Origin: a virus
Length of the DNA stretch: 30,114 bases
Strand: one strand, 5' to 3'
IMG/VR virus record: IMGVR_UViG_3300028364_000105
Coordinates: 1 to 30,114 of that record
This document shows, piece after piece, positions 1 to 7,262 of the stretch (its first letter is position 1; every line of letters begins with the position of its first letter). Both the position numbers and the translations under genes were made by a program. The notes beneath the pieces are model-generated. The model made no database searches. It was not told where the DNA came from and saw only the letters and a list, made by a program, of their open reading frames with translations.

Positions 1-3
1 ATC

Positions 4-312
4 CTATTGTGGGGATAAAATATAATTATATTTATGTAAATCTTTAGTTTTTACTACTATCAGATTATCATTCTTATCCAATACATACCATTTGTGTTCT
101 TCGGTACATACCACTATTTCTCCATTTTCAAGTTCAATTTCATAGACATCCCTAACACCCACATTCCAATGATAAAAAGGTCGCCATTGGATTTGACTCT
201 TATCCACATTCCACGATTTTACTAAATCATTTTTATCATCTAAACTTTTAATTGGAAGTTTAACTTCATTACCATTCCGCATAACCGAAACCAATGTATT
301 TTCATCTAGACA
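4..312 (-). mobile_element. Split intein N-half in gp44
   Basis: This segment encodes residues 115-216 of the gp44 fragment. It has the splicing nucleophile Cys1, block A (CLDENTLV) and a block B containing CTEEH, and then stops. It contains no endonuclease motif and no C-terminal HN. Its length of about 100 residues is normal for the N-half of a canonically split intein. Insertion directly after Walker B fits the habit of inteins to sit in the most conserved catalytic motifs. Confidence 0.85.
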
Positions 313-654
313 CTCATCCAATATAATAACTTTCTTATCCTTAAACCCCACGGTTGATGCAAATCCCTTGACCTTGGTTCTTACCGTGTCCACGTTGTTT
401 TCATCGGATGCATTTATGATTATGTGATCACATTCTATTGTGTTTACTATCAATCGAGCTAATGTAGTTTTGCCGGTGCCAGCTTTACCAAATAACAATA
501 AATGTGGAATATCACCCGATTCCAAATACCCCTGAATCTTTTCCTTTAGATGTGTATTACCAACATATTCTTCTAAATTTGTTGGTCTATACTGTTCACA
601 CCAAAGTGAATTACTTACTTTTTTTACTGATTTCTTTTCTTCAAAAAACCCCAT
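4..654 (-). CDS. 44: Clamp loader large subunit gp44, N-terminal half fused to split-intein N-half
   Basis: This gene encodes the first part of the AAA+ ATPase that loads the sliding clamp, followed by the N-terminal half of an intein. Walker A (GKAGTGKT) lies at residues 56-63 and Walker B (VIILDE) at 109-114. Immediately after the DE, at Cys115, the sequence becomes intein: block A CLDENTLV, then a block B with CTEEH. It ends in a TAG stop with no C-terminal intein blocks and no sensor or arginine-finger region, so the rest of gp44 must be encoded elsewhere, probably just left of the window behind an endonuclease gene. By analogy with the gp41 and nrdA fractures here, the two proteins would join by trans-splicing. 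The start is ATG at 654, three bases after the GIY-YIG gene's stop codon. Identification as gp44 is firm; the missing half is inferred. Confidence 0.85.
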   Translation of the reverse strand: MGFFEEKKSVKKVSNSLWCEQYRPTNLEEYVGNTHLKEKIQGYLESGDIPHLLLFGKAGTGKTTLARLIVNTIECDHIIINASDENNVDTVRTKVKGFASTVGFKDKKVIILDECLDENTLVSVMRNGNEVKLPIKSLDDKNDLVKSWNVDKSQIQWRPFYHWNVGVRDVYEIELENGEIVVCTEEHKWYVLDKNDNLIVVKTKDLHKYNYILSPQ

Positions 655-657
655 ATT

Positions 658-1302
658 CTATTTATATTTATAATTTGTTAATTCTTCATTTAAGCACCTT
701 CTCCTAATCGTATTATTATTGGTATCCAGTTTCCGAGCTGCATCAGCAACACTTTTATATACAATTCCATCAACCTCTACTCTACGAGCATTTGTAGGTG
801 TCTTACCATACATTGGATTACCACTGCCACGTAAAGATGGTTTTTCAGGATGCGTTCCATAGTTACCGTGAGTTTCACCGCTTGGCCAATTTACGGATTT
901 GAAAGTTTCTAATCTCTTTTTTATTGCAATTGGTGTTGCACCCGGATTTCCATTCTCCCATTTACCAAGTTTATGTTTGATACGTTCGTATAATTCAGTT
1001 CCCTTTTTATATGTCAATCCCCCATCACCACCTTCGGTCATATTATATCCTGACTTATATGCATCATATTCTCTAATATGAAATATCTCTCGTTCATTAA
1101 GTAATTCAGCCGATTTTACAGTTTCCAATACTTCCCATTTCCAATTGCGTTTTGAGTATTTTCTCAATGCTCTATGGAAATTAGTTTCGGATCCATTCTT
1201 TGCTGTTTTTCGATGTACCGATTGTCTTTGTGGTAGTGTCTGAATTGTTTGTCCTATATAAACTTTATTGCTTATAGTATTTGTTACTTTGTATATAATC
1301 AT
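658..1302 (-). CDS. GIY-YIG homing endonuclease (Seg-like, free-standing)
   Basis: This is a 214-residue homing endonuclease. The GIY-YIG catalytic module is at the N-terminus (IIYKVTN, then KVYIGQT, residues 2-18), with ERE at the start of the following helical segment. The middle holds NUMOD3-like segments (GNPMYGKTP). The C-terminus is a NUMOD1-like helix-turn-helix (VDGIVYKSVADAARKLDTN...TIRRR). It does not interrupt an intein: it lies between the broken proteasome-like gene and gp44, and its stop codon is three bases from the gp44 start. The start codon is embedded in an 18-base perfect palindrome (1299-1316), which may limit its translation. Such enzymes cut a conserved site in a neighbouring gene of related phages and spread by repair; its target is not evident here. 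Confidence 0.88.
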   Translation of the reverse strand: MIIYKVTNTISNKVYIGQTIQTLPQRQSVHRKTAKNGSETNFHRALRKYSKRNWKWEVLETVKSAELLNEREIFHIREYDAYKSGYNMTEGGDGGLTYKKGTELYERIKHKLGKWENGNPGATPIAIKKRLETFKSVNWPSGETHGNYGTHPEKPSLRGSGNPMYGKTPTNARRVEVDGIVYKSVADAARKLDTNNNTIRRRCLNEELTNYKYK

Positions 1303-1316
1303 ACTTATAAGTATGA
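1299..1316. promoter_or_regulatory. Perfect 18-base palindrome over the GIY-YIG start codon
   Basis: The sequence reads the same on both strands over 18 bases (core CATACTTATAAGTATG), and the minus-strand ATG of the endonuclease gene lies in its 3' arm. In RNA it could fold back and hide the start codon, or it could bind a dimeric regulator. Sequestration of endonuclease starts in hairpins is known for T4 intron endonucleases such as I-TevI; applying it here is inference. Confidence 0.5.
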
Positions 1317-1362
1317 GGTCTATACTTTTCTACCACATACTAAAAGTTAAAGTTTTGTTAAA

Positions 1363-1646
1363 TTATATTTTTTCTAGTATGAATGGTGGTGCTACTCCAT
1401 TACTGAATTTGGATATACATTACAACGATTTGATTATTCTCTGTTTCGGTGATAGATTTGATTGAGTTTCGAATAAAGAACCCAATGCATATGATTCACC
1501 ACATCCGATTAATGCATAATTATCATGTGATTCACCTACTCTAAATACCTTTACATCCTTTCTAATGTATATATCTGTCCAGTATACACCGACGGAATTA
1601 CCACCAATGCGGATTCCTTATCTATTATTCCAACTATGCAAGTCAT
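1363..1646 (-). pseudogene. Broken proteasome/HslV-like Ntn-hydrolase
   Basis: Pieced together from two frames, this strand encodes a small Ntn-hydrolase-like protein. It starts with MTCIVGIIDKESA (ATG at 1646, overlapping the upstream TGA as ATGA), which places a Thr right after Met as in HslV-type proteases. It then needs a one-base shift near 1605 to continue as GGNSVGVYWTDIYIRKD and IGCGESYALGSLFETQ, which match the glycine-rich and C-terminal helices of this family. An in-frame TAA at 1420-1422 interrupts the final helix before KFSNGVAPPFILEKI, ending at 1363. The unshifted frame makes only 31 residues. One lost base plus one nonsense codon argue for decay, although sequencing error could explain the lost base. 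The family assignment rests on motif memory, not a search. Confidence 0.65.
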
Positions 1647-2209
1647 TTCTTAAAATTATGTTTATATATTTCTTCTATTGCTTGTTTTCCAAAAATATTT
1701 AGGCCGCGTGTACCAATTCCTGCAAAATTTTCTGTTAATTTAGGTATCGAATAACACTTAGTAAATTTACATTCTGAATATAAGTACATAAACCAACTAT
1801 TCATTTCTTGATCAAAAACATATACTGGTTTATTATTATCAATTCCCATTTGTACTGCCCAACCTGTACCACCACTTACTTCTGTTAATTTGGAATTCAC
1901 AAATGTACCTATGGCAAATATTGCATCTGAATGTTTTACTTGAAACCAGTTTCGTGATAGTAAGTTTTTAACATACGGATTATACTCAATTGTCTTTAAA
2001 TTCCGTTTTAATGATTGTCCTGCCTTTTGTACATTTTCCCATCCCTCCATCAATTCATCCACGGTCATGATGTATTGATTTCTACCACTTTGGTGATGGT
2101 TTCTATATGAATATGATATAGAATATATACCATATTCAATCCCTTGGGTTTCCCAACTCATATCCGCACCGACACAACCTCCTGTATGATTTATATATTC
2201 TTTCATCAT
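1643..2209 (-). CDS. SLOG/YpsA-like nucleotide-binding protein
   Basis: This 188-residue protein resembles the SLOG superfamily (YpsA, LOG and DprA relatives), which bind nucleotides or nucleotide-derived signals in a Rossmann-like fold. Visible features are an N-terminal TGGCVGADMSWE loop like the YpsA phosphate-binding GGAxGAD loop, a central segment SDAIFAIGTF, a glycine-rich GGTGWAVQMGI followed by KPVYVFDQ, and a C-terminal FAGIGTRG. Its ATG overlaps the stop of the small ORF upstream (ATGA), and its own stop overlaps the start of the broken Ntn-hydrolase, so the three were translationally coupled. Its role in the phage is unknown. The fold assignment is moderately sure; no activity is claimed. 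Confidence 0.6.
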   Translation of the reverse strand: MMKEYINHTGGCVGADMSWETQGIEYGIYSISYSYRNHHQSGRNQYIMTVDELMEGWENVQKAGQSLKRNLKTIEYNPYVKNLLSRNWFQVKHSDAIFAIGTFVNSKLTEVSGGTGWAVQMGIDNNKPVYVFDQEMNSWFMYLYSECKFTKCYSIPKLTENFAGIGTRGLNIFGKQAIEEIYKHNFKK

Positions 2210-2358
2210 TTACACATCCCAAATGTTACCACGTTCCCGGATCTGTTAACCCAACCACGAGTTACAGTAGTTATATGCCTTTGTTTTATGTTTTCTATTT
2301 CAAATACTTCACGGGCCGTATACCATCCACTGTATGATACGTTGTCGTTTCCTGCCAT
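2206..2358 (-). CDS. Small hypothetical protein, 50 residues
   Basis: This short ORF starts at ATG 2358, shortly after an A-rich stretch, and ends in a TGA that overlaps the ATG of the SLOG-like gene. I do not recognise it. It begins MAGNDNVSYSGWYTAREVFE and has a polar C-terminal half (RHITTVTRGWVNRSGNVVTF) that could form beta strands. No membrane segment or cysteine motif is visible. The overlapping stop/start and the same-strand run of tightly packed genes are the reasons to take it as real. Confidence 0.55.
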   Translation of the reverse strand: MAGNDNVSYSGWYTAREVFEIENIKQRHITTVTRGWVNRSGNVVTFGMCK

Positions 2359-2362
2359 ATCT

Positions 2363-2502
2363 TTATATTAAATAGTTTAAATAATCAATTATTTCATCTA
2401 CATCATCATGGTGTATTCCTAATAGTGCAGATATGGTTTCAACATCGACACCATCTATATAGTAGTAATATACTTTTTTTGAATTTTTCGTTTAAAAAAC
2501 AT
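2363..2502 (-). CDS. Small ORF with a possible -1 frameshift at A_AAA_AAG
   Basis: Translation from ATG 2502 gives MFFKRKIQKKYITTI and stops. The codons CAA AAA AAG contain the heptamer A_AAA_AAG, the slippery site used for -1 frameshifting in E. coli dnaX. A -1 shift there continues into an open frame (VYYYIDGVDVETISALL, then HHDDVDEIIDYLNYLI) that ends at 2363. This second frame has no ATG, GTG or TTG start of its own, yet reads like an ordinary acidic helical protein. Either the shift is programmed, or the run of seven A is miscounted or mutated. The first codons closely resemble those of another small ORF at 2936, suggesting duplication. No function is recognised. Confidence 0.45.
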
Positions 2503-2519
2503 TTAGTCTTGTTTTAATT

Positions 2520-2621
2520 TCATATTTCCCAAAATTTATCATCAAATACATCTAATGTATTTATCCGTTGGCCAAATAAATCAAAATAGAGTTTATCTAT
2601 TATTTTTTGATGTTCTATCAT
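2520..2621 (-). CDS. Small hypothetical protein, 33 residues
   Basis: This ORF starts at ATG 2621, overlapping the TGA of the membrane-like protein upstream (ATGA), and ends at TGA 2520-2522. The product (MIEHQKIIDKLYFDLFGQ, then a segment ending DDKFWEI) looks like a short amphipathic, acidic peptide. I do not recognise it. Support is positional: exact stop/start overlap within a compact operon. Confidence 0.4.
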   Translation of the reverse strand: MIEHQKIIDKLYFDLFGQRINTLDVFDDKFWEI

Positions 2622-2863
2622 TTTTTTTCTATTACGGTTTTGATTCTACTAAAAACTTCTTCCGATTCCCAATAATAATTCATTTTATCTAACTGTAATA
2701 TACTAACATTAATACTCCAAATAAGATTAGCCCCATATTTATCAAATGTTTTTGTTTTATACGAATACTTAGTATATTCATATAAGAAAATAAACGGTAG
2801 AACCAAATACCACCTGGTCCTCCAAATCTTCTCTAAAAAATTACATTCTTGATAACGTTTCAT
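2618..2863 (-). CDS. Conserved phage-type small membrane-associated protein
   Basis: This 81-residue protein has a short basic N-terminus, then RTRWYLVLPFIFLYEY (about residues 15-30), which is hydrophobic enough for a single membrane-embedded or interfacial helix. The second half contains NLIWSINVSILQLDKMNYYWESEEVFSRI. That layout (RxRWYL..PF, then a W/S/I helix, then a tryptophan-rich segment ending in EEVF) recalls a small protein family I associate with T4-type phages, whose function I do not know. The gene follows a 23-codon ORF by one base, and its TGA overlaps the next ATG. Confidence 0.6.
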   Translation of the reverse strand: MKRYQECNFLEKIWRTRWYLVLPFIFLYEYTKYSYKTKTFDKYGANLIWSINVSILQLDKMNYYWESEEVFSRIKTVIEKK

Positions 2864-2864
2864 A

Positions 2865-2936
2865 TTATTTTTTCAAAAAAGTTAAACACGGTTCGTACTT
2901 ATATATTCTTTCATTATATTTTCGTTTTAAAAACAT
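2865..2936 (-). CDS. Possible 23-residue leader peptide ORF
   Basis: This ORF begins MFLKRKYNERIYKYE at ATG 2936 and ends one base before the start of the 81-residue membrane-like gene. Its first codons and the preceding bases (CTAAATGTTTTTAAAACGAA) are nearly repeated at the ORF starting at 2502 (CTAAATGTTTTTTAAACGAA). It may be a short leader, or the stump of a duplicated gene. Confidence is low because of its length. Confidence 0.3.
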   Translation of the reverse strand: MFLKRKYNERIYKYEPCLTFLKK

Positions 2937-2948
2937 TTAGGTTTATTT

Positions 2949-4160
2949 TTAACGTCCAACTTCATTTAAGTATTTATCTTTTACCATTTCCCAAGAAGTT
3001 CCGATAGCATCTAAGTAAAACAAACATTCTGGTTTGATACGATTTTCATCGAACAACTTGGTATATCGTCTAATCGCTTTTGGTTTCCACCAATTTGTTA
3101 TATATGTAACATTATCATCGAATTTCTTTTTCAATTTTAATTCTGATTCATCTATCTCGGAACGTAAAAATTCATTACCGTTATCATACATTTGAGCTAA
3201 ATAGATACCGCGTTTAAACCCATGATTGTATATCTTTGGGTTTATATTAATTTCCTTGAATATCTTACCAAGAATTTTTTGCTTGATACCATTCACAGGT
3301 CCAGAAGCGATTCCCATAGATTCACCATTTCGTAATCGTTCATCGGTTATATTTTTTTGATACCACTCACTTCGGTTTTCCTTCAACCATTGATGCCATG
3401 GATCATAAAATGAATCATCTGGTTTTACGGATACCTGTCCTTTGGATTCACCAAGAGTTTTATAATGTGGAATTCCATTATACTGCGAGTGAATTCCATA
3501 TAAAGAAGTTGTACCAAGAGCGATTAATTTCTGTCCGTACTTTTCTTCCCAAAAATCACGTATTGGAGCTGTTGTGGCCATCATAGCAATTAATTTCCCA
3601 CCTAAAAAGTTATATCCCAATGGTTGCGTACAAACTATCGTTGATGCGATAGCTGTATGGTTCAATTTACCATCCTTAAATTTATTATCCTTTGACCAAC
3701 CGATATATTTATCCCGTACCCCTAATGAAGTCACATCGGATGCAATCGAAATCTGTCCTAATAACTTATGGGATTTTTTATCGGTAACATATACTTTCAT
3801 ATTACGACCTGGATTAGCAGTCCAACTCATTGTGTGTATCATCTTCCGAGATTTAACCCAACGTGTGGCCTCGGAATCATCCTTTACTATCCATACTTCG
3901 GGTTCAAGTTCTTCTATCTCTTTGATAGTTTGTTCCTTATTATAGATATCAGTCGGTTTCCATTGCCAATCGTATAATCCAGCGTACGAAGAATACTTTT
4001 CCTTTATAACATTGGGTTCTTGTAATTCCACCCACTTTTTATATAAGGTCTGCTCCTCAACGGACATATTCATAAGATACTCCATGTTTTCCATCAAGTA
4101 CTTTTTTTCGGTATCAAAATTAAAATCTACCCTATCATCTTCTGCATCCCAAAACTCCAT
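2949..4160 (-). CDS. DUF4338-like protein, copy 1 of a tandem pair
   Basis: This protein of about 400 residues is a clear paralogue of its upstream neighbour (4162-5322); the two align along their whole length. ATG 4160 (MEFWDAEDD) is preferred to the in-frame TTG at 4172 because it matches MKFWDTG of the paralogue. Shared motifs are IHTMSWTANPGRN, then a region with LLGQISIASDVTS and VRDKYIGW, then IASTIVCTQPLGYNFLGG, and TSLYGIHSQYNGIPH. The order 'LLG.I..AS....RD..IGW' followed by a Q/N-rich and then a G.Y-type motif resembles DUF4338 (the DruA-type family). I place it there with moderate confidence; the biochemical role is unknown. Copy 1 carries an extra loop around RLRNGESMGIASGPVNG that copy 2 lacks. 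Confidence 0.55.
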   Translation of the reverse strand: MEFWDAEDDRVDFNFDTEKKYLMENMEYLMNMSVEEQTLYKKWVELQEPNVIKEKYSSYAGLYDWQWKPTDIYNKEQTIKEIEELEPEVWIVKDDSEATRWVKSRKMIHTMSWTANPGRNMKVYVTDKKSHKLLGQISIASDVTSLGVRDKYIGWSKDNKFKDGKLNHTAIASTIVCTQPLGYNFLGGKLIAMMATTAPIRDFWEEKYGQKLIALGTTSLYGIHSQYNGIPHYKTLGESKGQVSVKPDDSFYDPWHQWLKENRSEWYQKNITDERLRNGESMGIASGPVNGIKQKILGKIFKEININPKIYNHGFKRGIYLAQMYDNGNEFLRSEIDESELKLKKKFDDNVTYITNWWKPKAIRRYTKLFDENRIKPECLFYLDAIGTSWEMVKDKYLNEVGR

Positions 4161-4161
4161 A

Positions 4162-5322
4162 TTAACGTCCAACTTCTTTTAAATATTTATTCTTCATTTC
4201 TTCCCAGCTACAGCCAACTGCATTGTGATAATATAGACAATCAGGTTTCAATCTACCCTGTTCGTGTAATTTTACATACCGTTTGGTAGCCTGACGTTTC
4301 CACCAATTATTGATATATGGAACACCATCTACCATTTTCTGTTTCATTACCAATTCACTTTCATCAATTTTGGAACATAGAAAATCATTCCCATTATCGT
4401 ACATTTGAGCAAAATATACACCTCGTCTGAACCCATGTTGGAATTGTTTACTTGACATATCTATATGTTTATAGATACGATTCAATATATTTTGCTTAGG
4501 GCCTGTAGCACTAACAGCTTTATGCCATTCCTCATAATAATTTTGCTTCAACCAATCATGCCATGGTTTATAAATGAAATCATCAGGTTTCTGTGAAGTT
4601 TGACCCGTGGTTTCACCAACTGTCTTAAAATGTGGTATTCCGTTATATTGTGAATGTATGCCGTACAATGACGTAGTGGTTACACCTATAAGGATATCAT
4701 CATATTTTTCTTTCCAATGTTCCCTTACCGCAGGTGAAGTACACATCATCGCTATCAATTTTCCACCTAGAAAATTATATCCTAAAGGTTGGGTACATAC
4801 AATCGTTGAAGCGATAGTGGTACTGTTAAGTTTACCATTTTCAAACTTATCTTCCTTACCCCAACCGATATACCTATCCCTACAACCGATGGACGTTACA
4901 TCTGAAGCAAGGGAAATCAATCCCAAAAGTTTACCCGATGTTCTATCGATTACAAAAATCTTCACGTTACGACCTGGGTTAGCAGTCCAACTCATAGTAT
5001 GTATCATCTTACGTACCGAAGTCCATTTCACCAACTGATCATCCCGTTCTACGATTTCGATATAAGGATCCAACGCACTTATCTCCTTAATCGTAAGTTC
5101 TTTATTGTTTATATCGGTTGGTGACCATTGCCAATCATAATATCTAGCAAAATCAGATCTACTATTAATACTCGATGGTGTCTGTAACTCTACATATTTC
5201 TTATATAAGGTCTGTTCCTCAACACCCATAGAATTCAGGTATTCAAGATTATCGATTAGGGTTTTTTTTTCCCGTTCGAAATCGAATATAGAAGTATCAA
5301 TACCAGTATCCCAAAATTTCAT
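4162..5322 (-). CDS. DUF4338-like protein, copy 2 of a tandem pair
   Basis: This 386-residue protein is the partner of copy 1, with the same order of motifs (IHTMSWTANPGRN, LLGLISLASDVTS, CRDRYIGWGK, IASTIVCTQPLGYNFLGG, TSLYGIHSQYNGIPH, and C-terminal LKEVGR). It stops one base before copy 1 begins, and the glycosyltransferase upstream stops two bases before this start, so the three form one operon. Both copies keep every shared motif, so neither looks decayed; divergence is spread evenly, which suggests an old duplication with both copies in use. DUF4338 membership is my reading of the motifs, not a search result. Confidence 0.55.
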   Translation of the reverse strand: MKFWDTGIDTSIFDFEREKKTLIDNLEYLNSMGVEEQTLYKKYVELQTPSSINSRSDFARYYDWQWSPTDINNKELTIKEISALDPYIEIVERDDQLVKWTSVRKMIHTMSWTANPGRNVKIFVIDRTSGKLLGLISLASDVTSIGCRDRYIGWGKEDKFENGKLNSTTIASTIVCTQPLGYNFLGGKLIAMMCTSPAVREHWKEKYDDILIGVTTTSLYGIHSQYNGIPHFKTVGETTGQTSQKPDDFIYKPWHDWLKQNYYEEWHKAVSATGPKQNILNRIYKHIDMSSKQFQHGFRRGVYFAQMYDNGNDFLCSKIDESELVMKQKMVDGVPYINNWWKRQATKRYVKLHEQGRLKPDCLYYHNAVGCSWEEMKNKYLKEVGR

Positions 5323-5323
5323 A

Positions 5324-6463
5324 TTATTTCTTTAATTTTTCGTTAAGTTTGTCAATCATTTTTCCTTCGTTTTCTGAAAGTATATGTGATCGGTGTAAAC
5401 TGCGAGCTTCATTTAATTTACGGAATTCTAAATTATCCAATAATTTATCCAATAGTTCGAACAACTCGTTCTTTGTCTTGAAAAACAATCCGTCTGGATC
5501 TATTTCATGATAACAATCGGATTCCTGCCATACCATAGGTGTACCGTTCATCATACAATCCGTACCACTTACCGACCAACCGTAATTAGTCTGCCTCATT
5601 TGGATACCGACGGTGCAGCTCTGTAATCGTTTATAGTATTCGTGCTTGGGTACTTTGGTATTATCTATCCAAGATTCATCAGGAGTGCCGTTTAGTTGAG
5701 GCACCCATACCGTAAAATCCTGTCTTTTTTTCCGATAATCCTTCATATATTCTATGAACTTCGGATACCCCTTATACGAGGCTGCACGGTGATTGAACAC
5801 AATCACTTTTTCTTTTTCGTCTTTAGCAGTAGTGATTATCGATTTTTTGTTCACACCGAGATTCCATACCACTAATATATCTTCCAATTTTTTTACAAAG
5901 TCTTCGTTAAAGGTTTCCTTAGCTTGTTCAATTACCCTATTCTTTTGGTCTTGTGTATTTAGATAACACGTTTCCATTTGTGAAATTCCCAATAATTCTA
6001 CCGGTAACCACATCCATTTAGGTTTTCCAGCTCTATAATCTACACCGTTGGCACCTTTCATTTCCCACCAATGACAATATCCAATTATCTTGGTATCTAC
6101 TGATTTTTTATACCTACCAACTTGTACCCAATCGGGTAAGTGTGAATAAATAGCATCATAATCGATATCACGTAATAATTTGATAATATCTGGGGATGGA
6201 AATGAACGTTGGTTCATCATATCACCTGGAATATCCATTTGATGTTGTTGAACGTTATCTAACAAGTTCAATTTCTTACTAAGATTTCCGGTTGGCATTA
6301 TGATGTGCCAAAAATAATCACCTCGATGTTGTAAAGCAACGATGTGATTATTAATAACATCCACAAAGGAGTCCTTTTCAATGTTGGAATAATTGGTGAT
6401 ATTTGGTATCACCAAAACTTTCCTACTATTATCCATATCAACCGTGCCGAAAAAATCGTTCAT
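5324..6463 (-). CDS. GT-B family glycosyltransferase
   Basis: This 379-residue protein has the layout of a GT-B glycosyltransferase. The N-terminal half has an alternating beta/alpha pattern (KVLVIPNITNY, DAIYSHLPDW, TKIIGYCHWWEM). A linker leads to the nucleotide-sugar half: VIVFNHRAASYKGYPKFIEY, TVWVPQLNGT, and the acceptor/donor loop GWSVSGTDCMMNGTPMVWQE followed by DPDGLFF. In T4 relatives such enzymes glucosylate modified cytosine, but others act on other acceptors, so the substrate is open. Location among clamp, DUF4338 and (further upstream) Mom-like and methylase-like genes makes DNA a reasonable acceptor guess. The start is ATG 6463 after an A/T-rich leader with no Shine-Dalgarno. 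Confidence 0.75.
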   Translation of the reverse strand: MNDFFGTVDMDNSRKVLVIPNITNYSNIEKDSFVDVINNHIVALQHRGDYFWHIIMPTGNLSKKLNLLDNVQQHQMDIPGDMMNQRSFPSPDIIKLLRDIDYDAIYSHLPDWVQVGRYKKSVDTKIIGYCHWWEMKGANGVDYRAGKPKWMWLPVELLGISQMETCYLNTQDQKNRVIEQAKETFNEDFVKKLEDILVVWNLGVNKKSIITTAKDEKEKVIVFNHRAASYKGYPKFIEYMKDYRKKRQDFTVWVPQLNGTPDESWIDNTKVPKHEYYKRLQSCTVGIQMRQTNYGWSVSGTDCMMNGTPMVWQESDCYHEIDPDGLFFKTKNELFELLDKLLDNLEFRKLNEARSLHRSHILSENEGKMIDKLNEKLKK

Positions 6464-6477
6464 TTAAATTAAGATTT

Positions 6478-7191
6478 TTACGATTTAACTTCCACAAGAT
6501 AATAATCTGATAAGTAATTACCTACATTAAAATGAATATGAGATAATCCTTGTGTTGATATTTTTAATGTTGCATCCGATGCATCTTTATTCGCAAGTAA
6601 TATTTCTTTCAAATATGTTGCTGAAAATGAAATAGGTTCTACATCACCTGTACCATCTCTATCAACATCAATTGTAATTCGGTTTGAATTAATAGTGGTG
6701 TACCCTAGGATTATTTGATCTTTCCCATTCTTAGATATGAACGTAAAGTTATTTTCCTCTGAAAGAGCCCCTTTTGCTTTAATAAATTTATTAATAAAGA
6801 CATCATCTAATTTAATTTCAACATCGAAATCTGGTAATGTCTTTAAATCGGGAACATTTGGTATTACCGATAAGTCTGCTAACATATAATTAATAGAAGT
6901 TGATTTATCCTTGAATTTCAATGAAACTGATTTTTCATTTGCAGATGTGATTGAGAAATCAATATCATCACCAAGTACGGATAACATTCCTTTTAATTTA
7001 CTTGTATCATATACACCGAATTCAGAATTATCAAATTCAAATTCAGTCATGGATACCTTACCCAATACAGATTTATCATCTGAAATAAATGATGTTTGTA
7101 AAGTGTTATTTTCAGATTGCCATTTAACACTTTCAATGAGTGAACCAAGTGAATATTTACTAATAAACTTGTTTAATTTTTGTTTTTCCAT
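6478..7191 (-). CDS. 45: Sliding clamp (DNA polymerase processivity factor), gp45-like
   Basis: At 237 residues this is the right size for a T4-type clamp subunit, which trimerises around DNA and tethers polymerase gp43. The sequence has the expected beta-rich, acidic character and the two-domain pattern (an N-terminal half ending around DFSITSANEKSVSLKF, a C-terminal half with ISFSATYLKEILLANK and a terminal LSDYYLVEVKS). SATYLKEIL and the ending strand are typical of gp45 from marine T4-like phages. A promoter-like element lies about 40-70 bases upstream (7230-7261). There is no Shine-Dalgarno; the ATG is preceded by AATTACAA. The clamp loader that opens it is encoded at the left edge (gp44). 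Confidence 0.85.
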   Translation of the reverse strand: MEKQKLNKFISKYSLGSLIESVKWQSENNTLQTSFISDDKSVLGKVSMTEFEFDNSEFGVYDTSKLKGMLSVLGDDIDFSITSANEKSVSLKFKDKSTSINYMLADLSVIPNVPDLKTLPDFDVEIKLDDVFINKFIKAKGALSEENNFTFISKNGKDQIILGYTTINSNRITIDVDRDGTGDVEPISFSATYLKEILLANKDASDATLKISTQGLSHIHFNVGNYLSDYYLVEVKS

Positions 7192-7229
7192 TTGTAATTA
7201 TTTTAATTTTAGATTATATTATATCCCAT

Positions 7230-7261
7230 ACAAGATACGATTTTTATTTCGATTTACCAAA
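7230..7261 (-). promoter_or_regulatory. Bacteroidota-type promoter, copy 1 (upstream of gp45)
   Basis: On the minus strand this reads TTTGGTAAATC, ten variable bases, then TCGTATCTTGT. It fits the known Bacteroidota consensus TTTG, about 19-20 bases, TAnnTTTG (here TATCTTGT, spacing 20). The two boxes and the spacing are shared with copies at 12806-12837 and 15172-15203. It lies just after the dNMP kinase stop codon and before gp45. Confidence 0.6.
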
Positions 7262-7262
7262 T

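Noticed and set aside
662-672. T4-type late promoter TATAAATA before gp44
   Set aside because: TATAAATA occurs, but it lies about ten bases before the ATG, inside the end of the endonuclease gene, and the string is common in this AT-rich sequence.
3574-5038. Long plus-strand open frames, for example opposite both DUF4338-like genes
   Set aside because: They lie fully opposite convincing minus-strand genes, recur at the same place in both paralogues because the coding strand is conserved, and show no familiar protein features.
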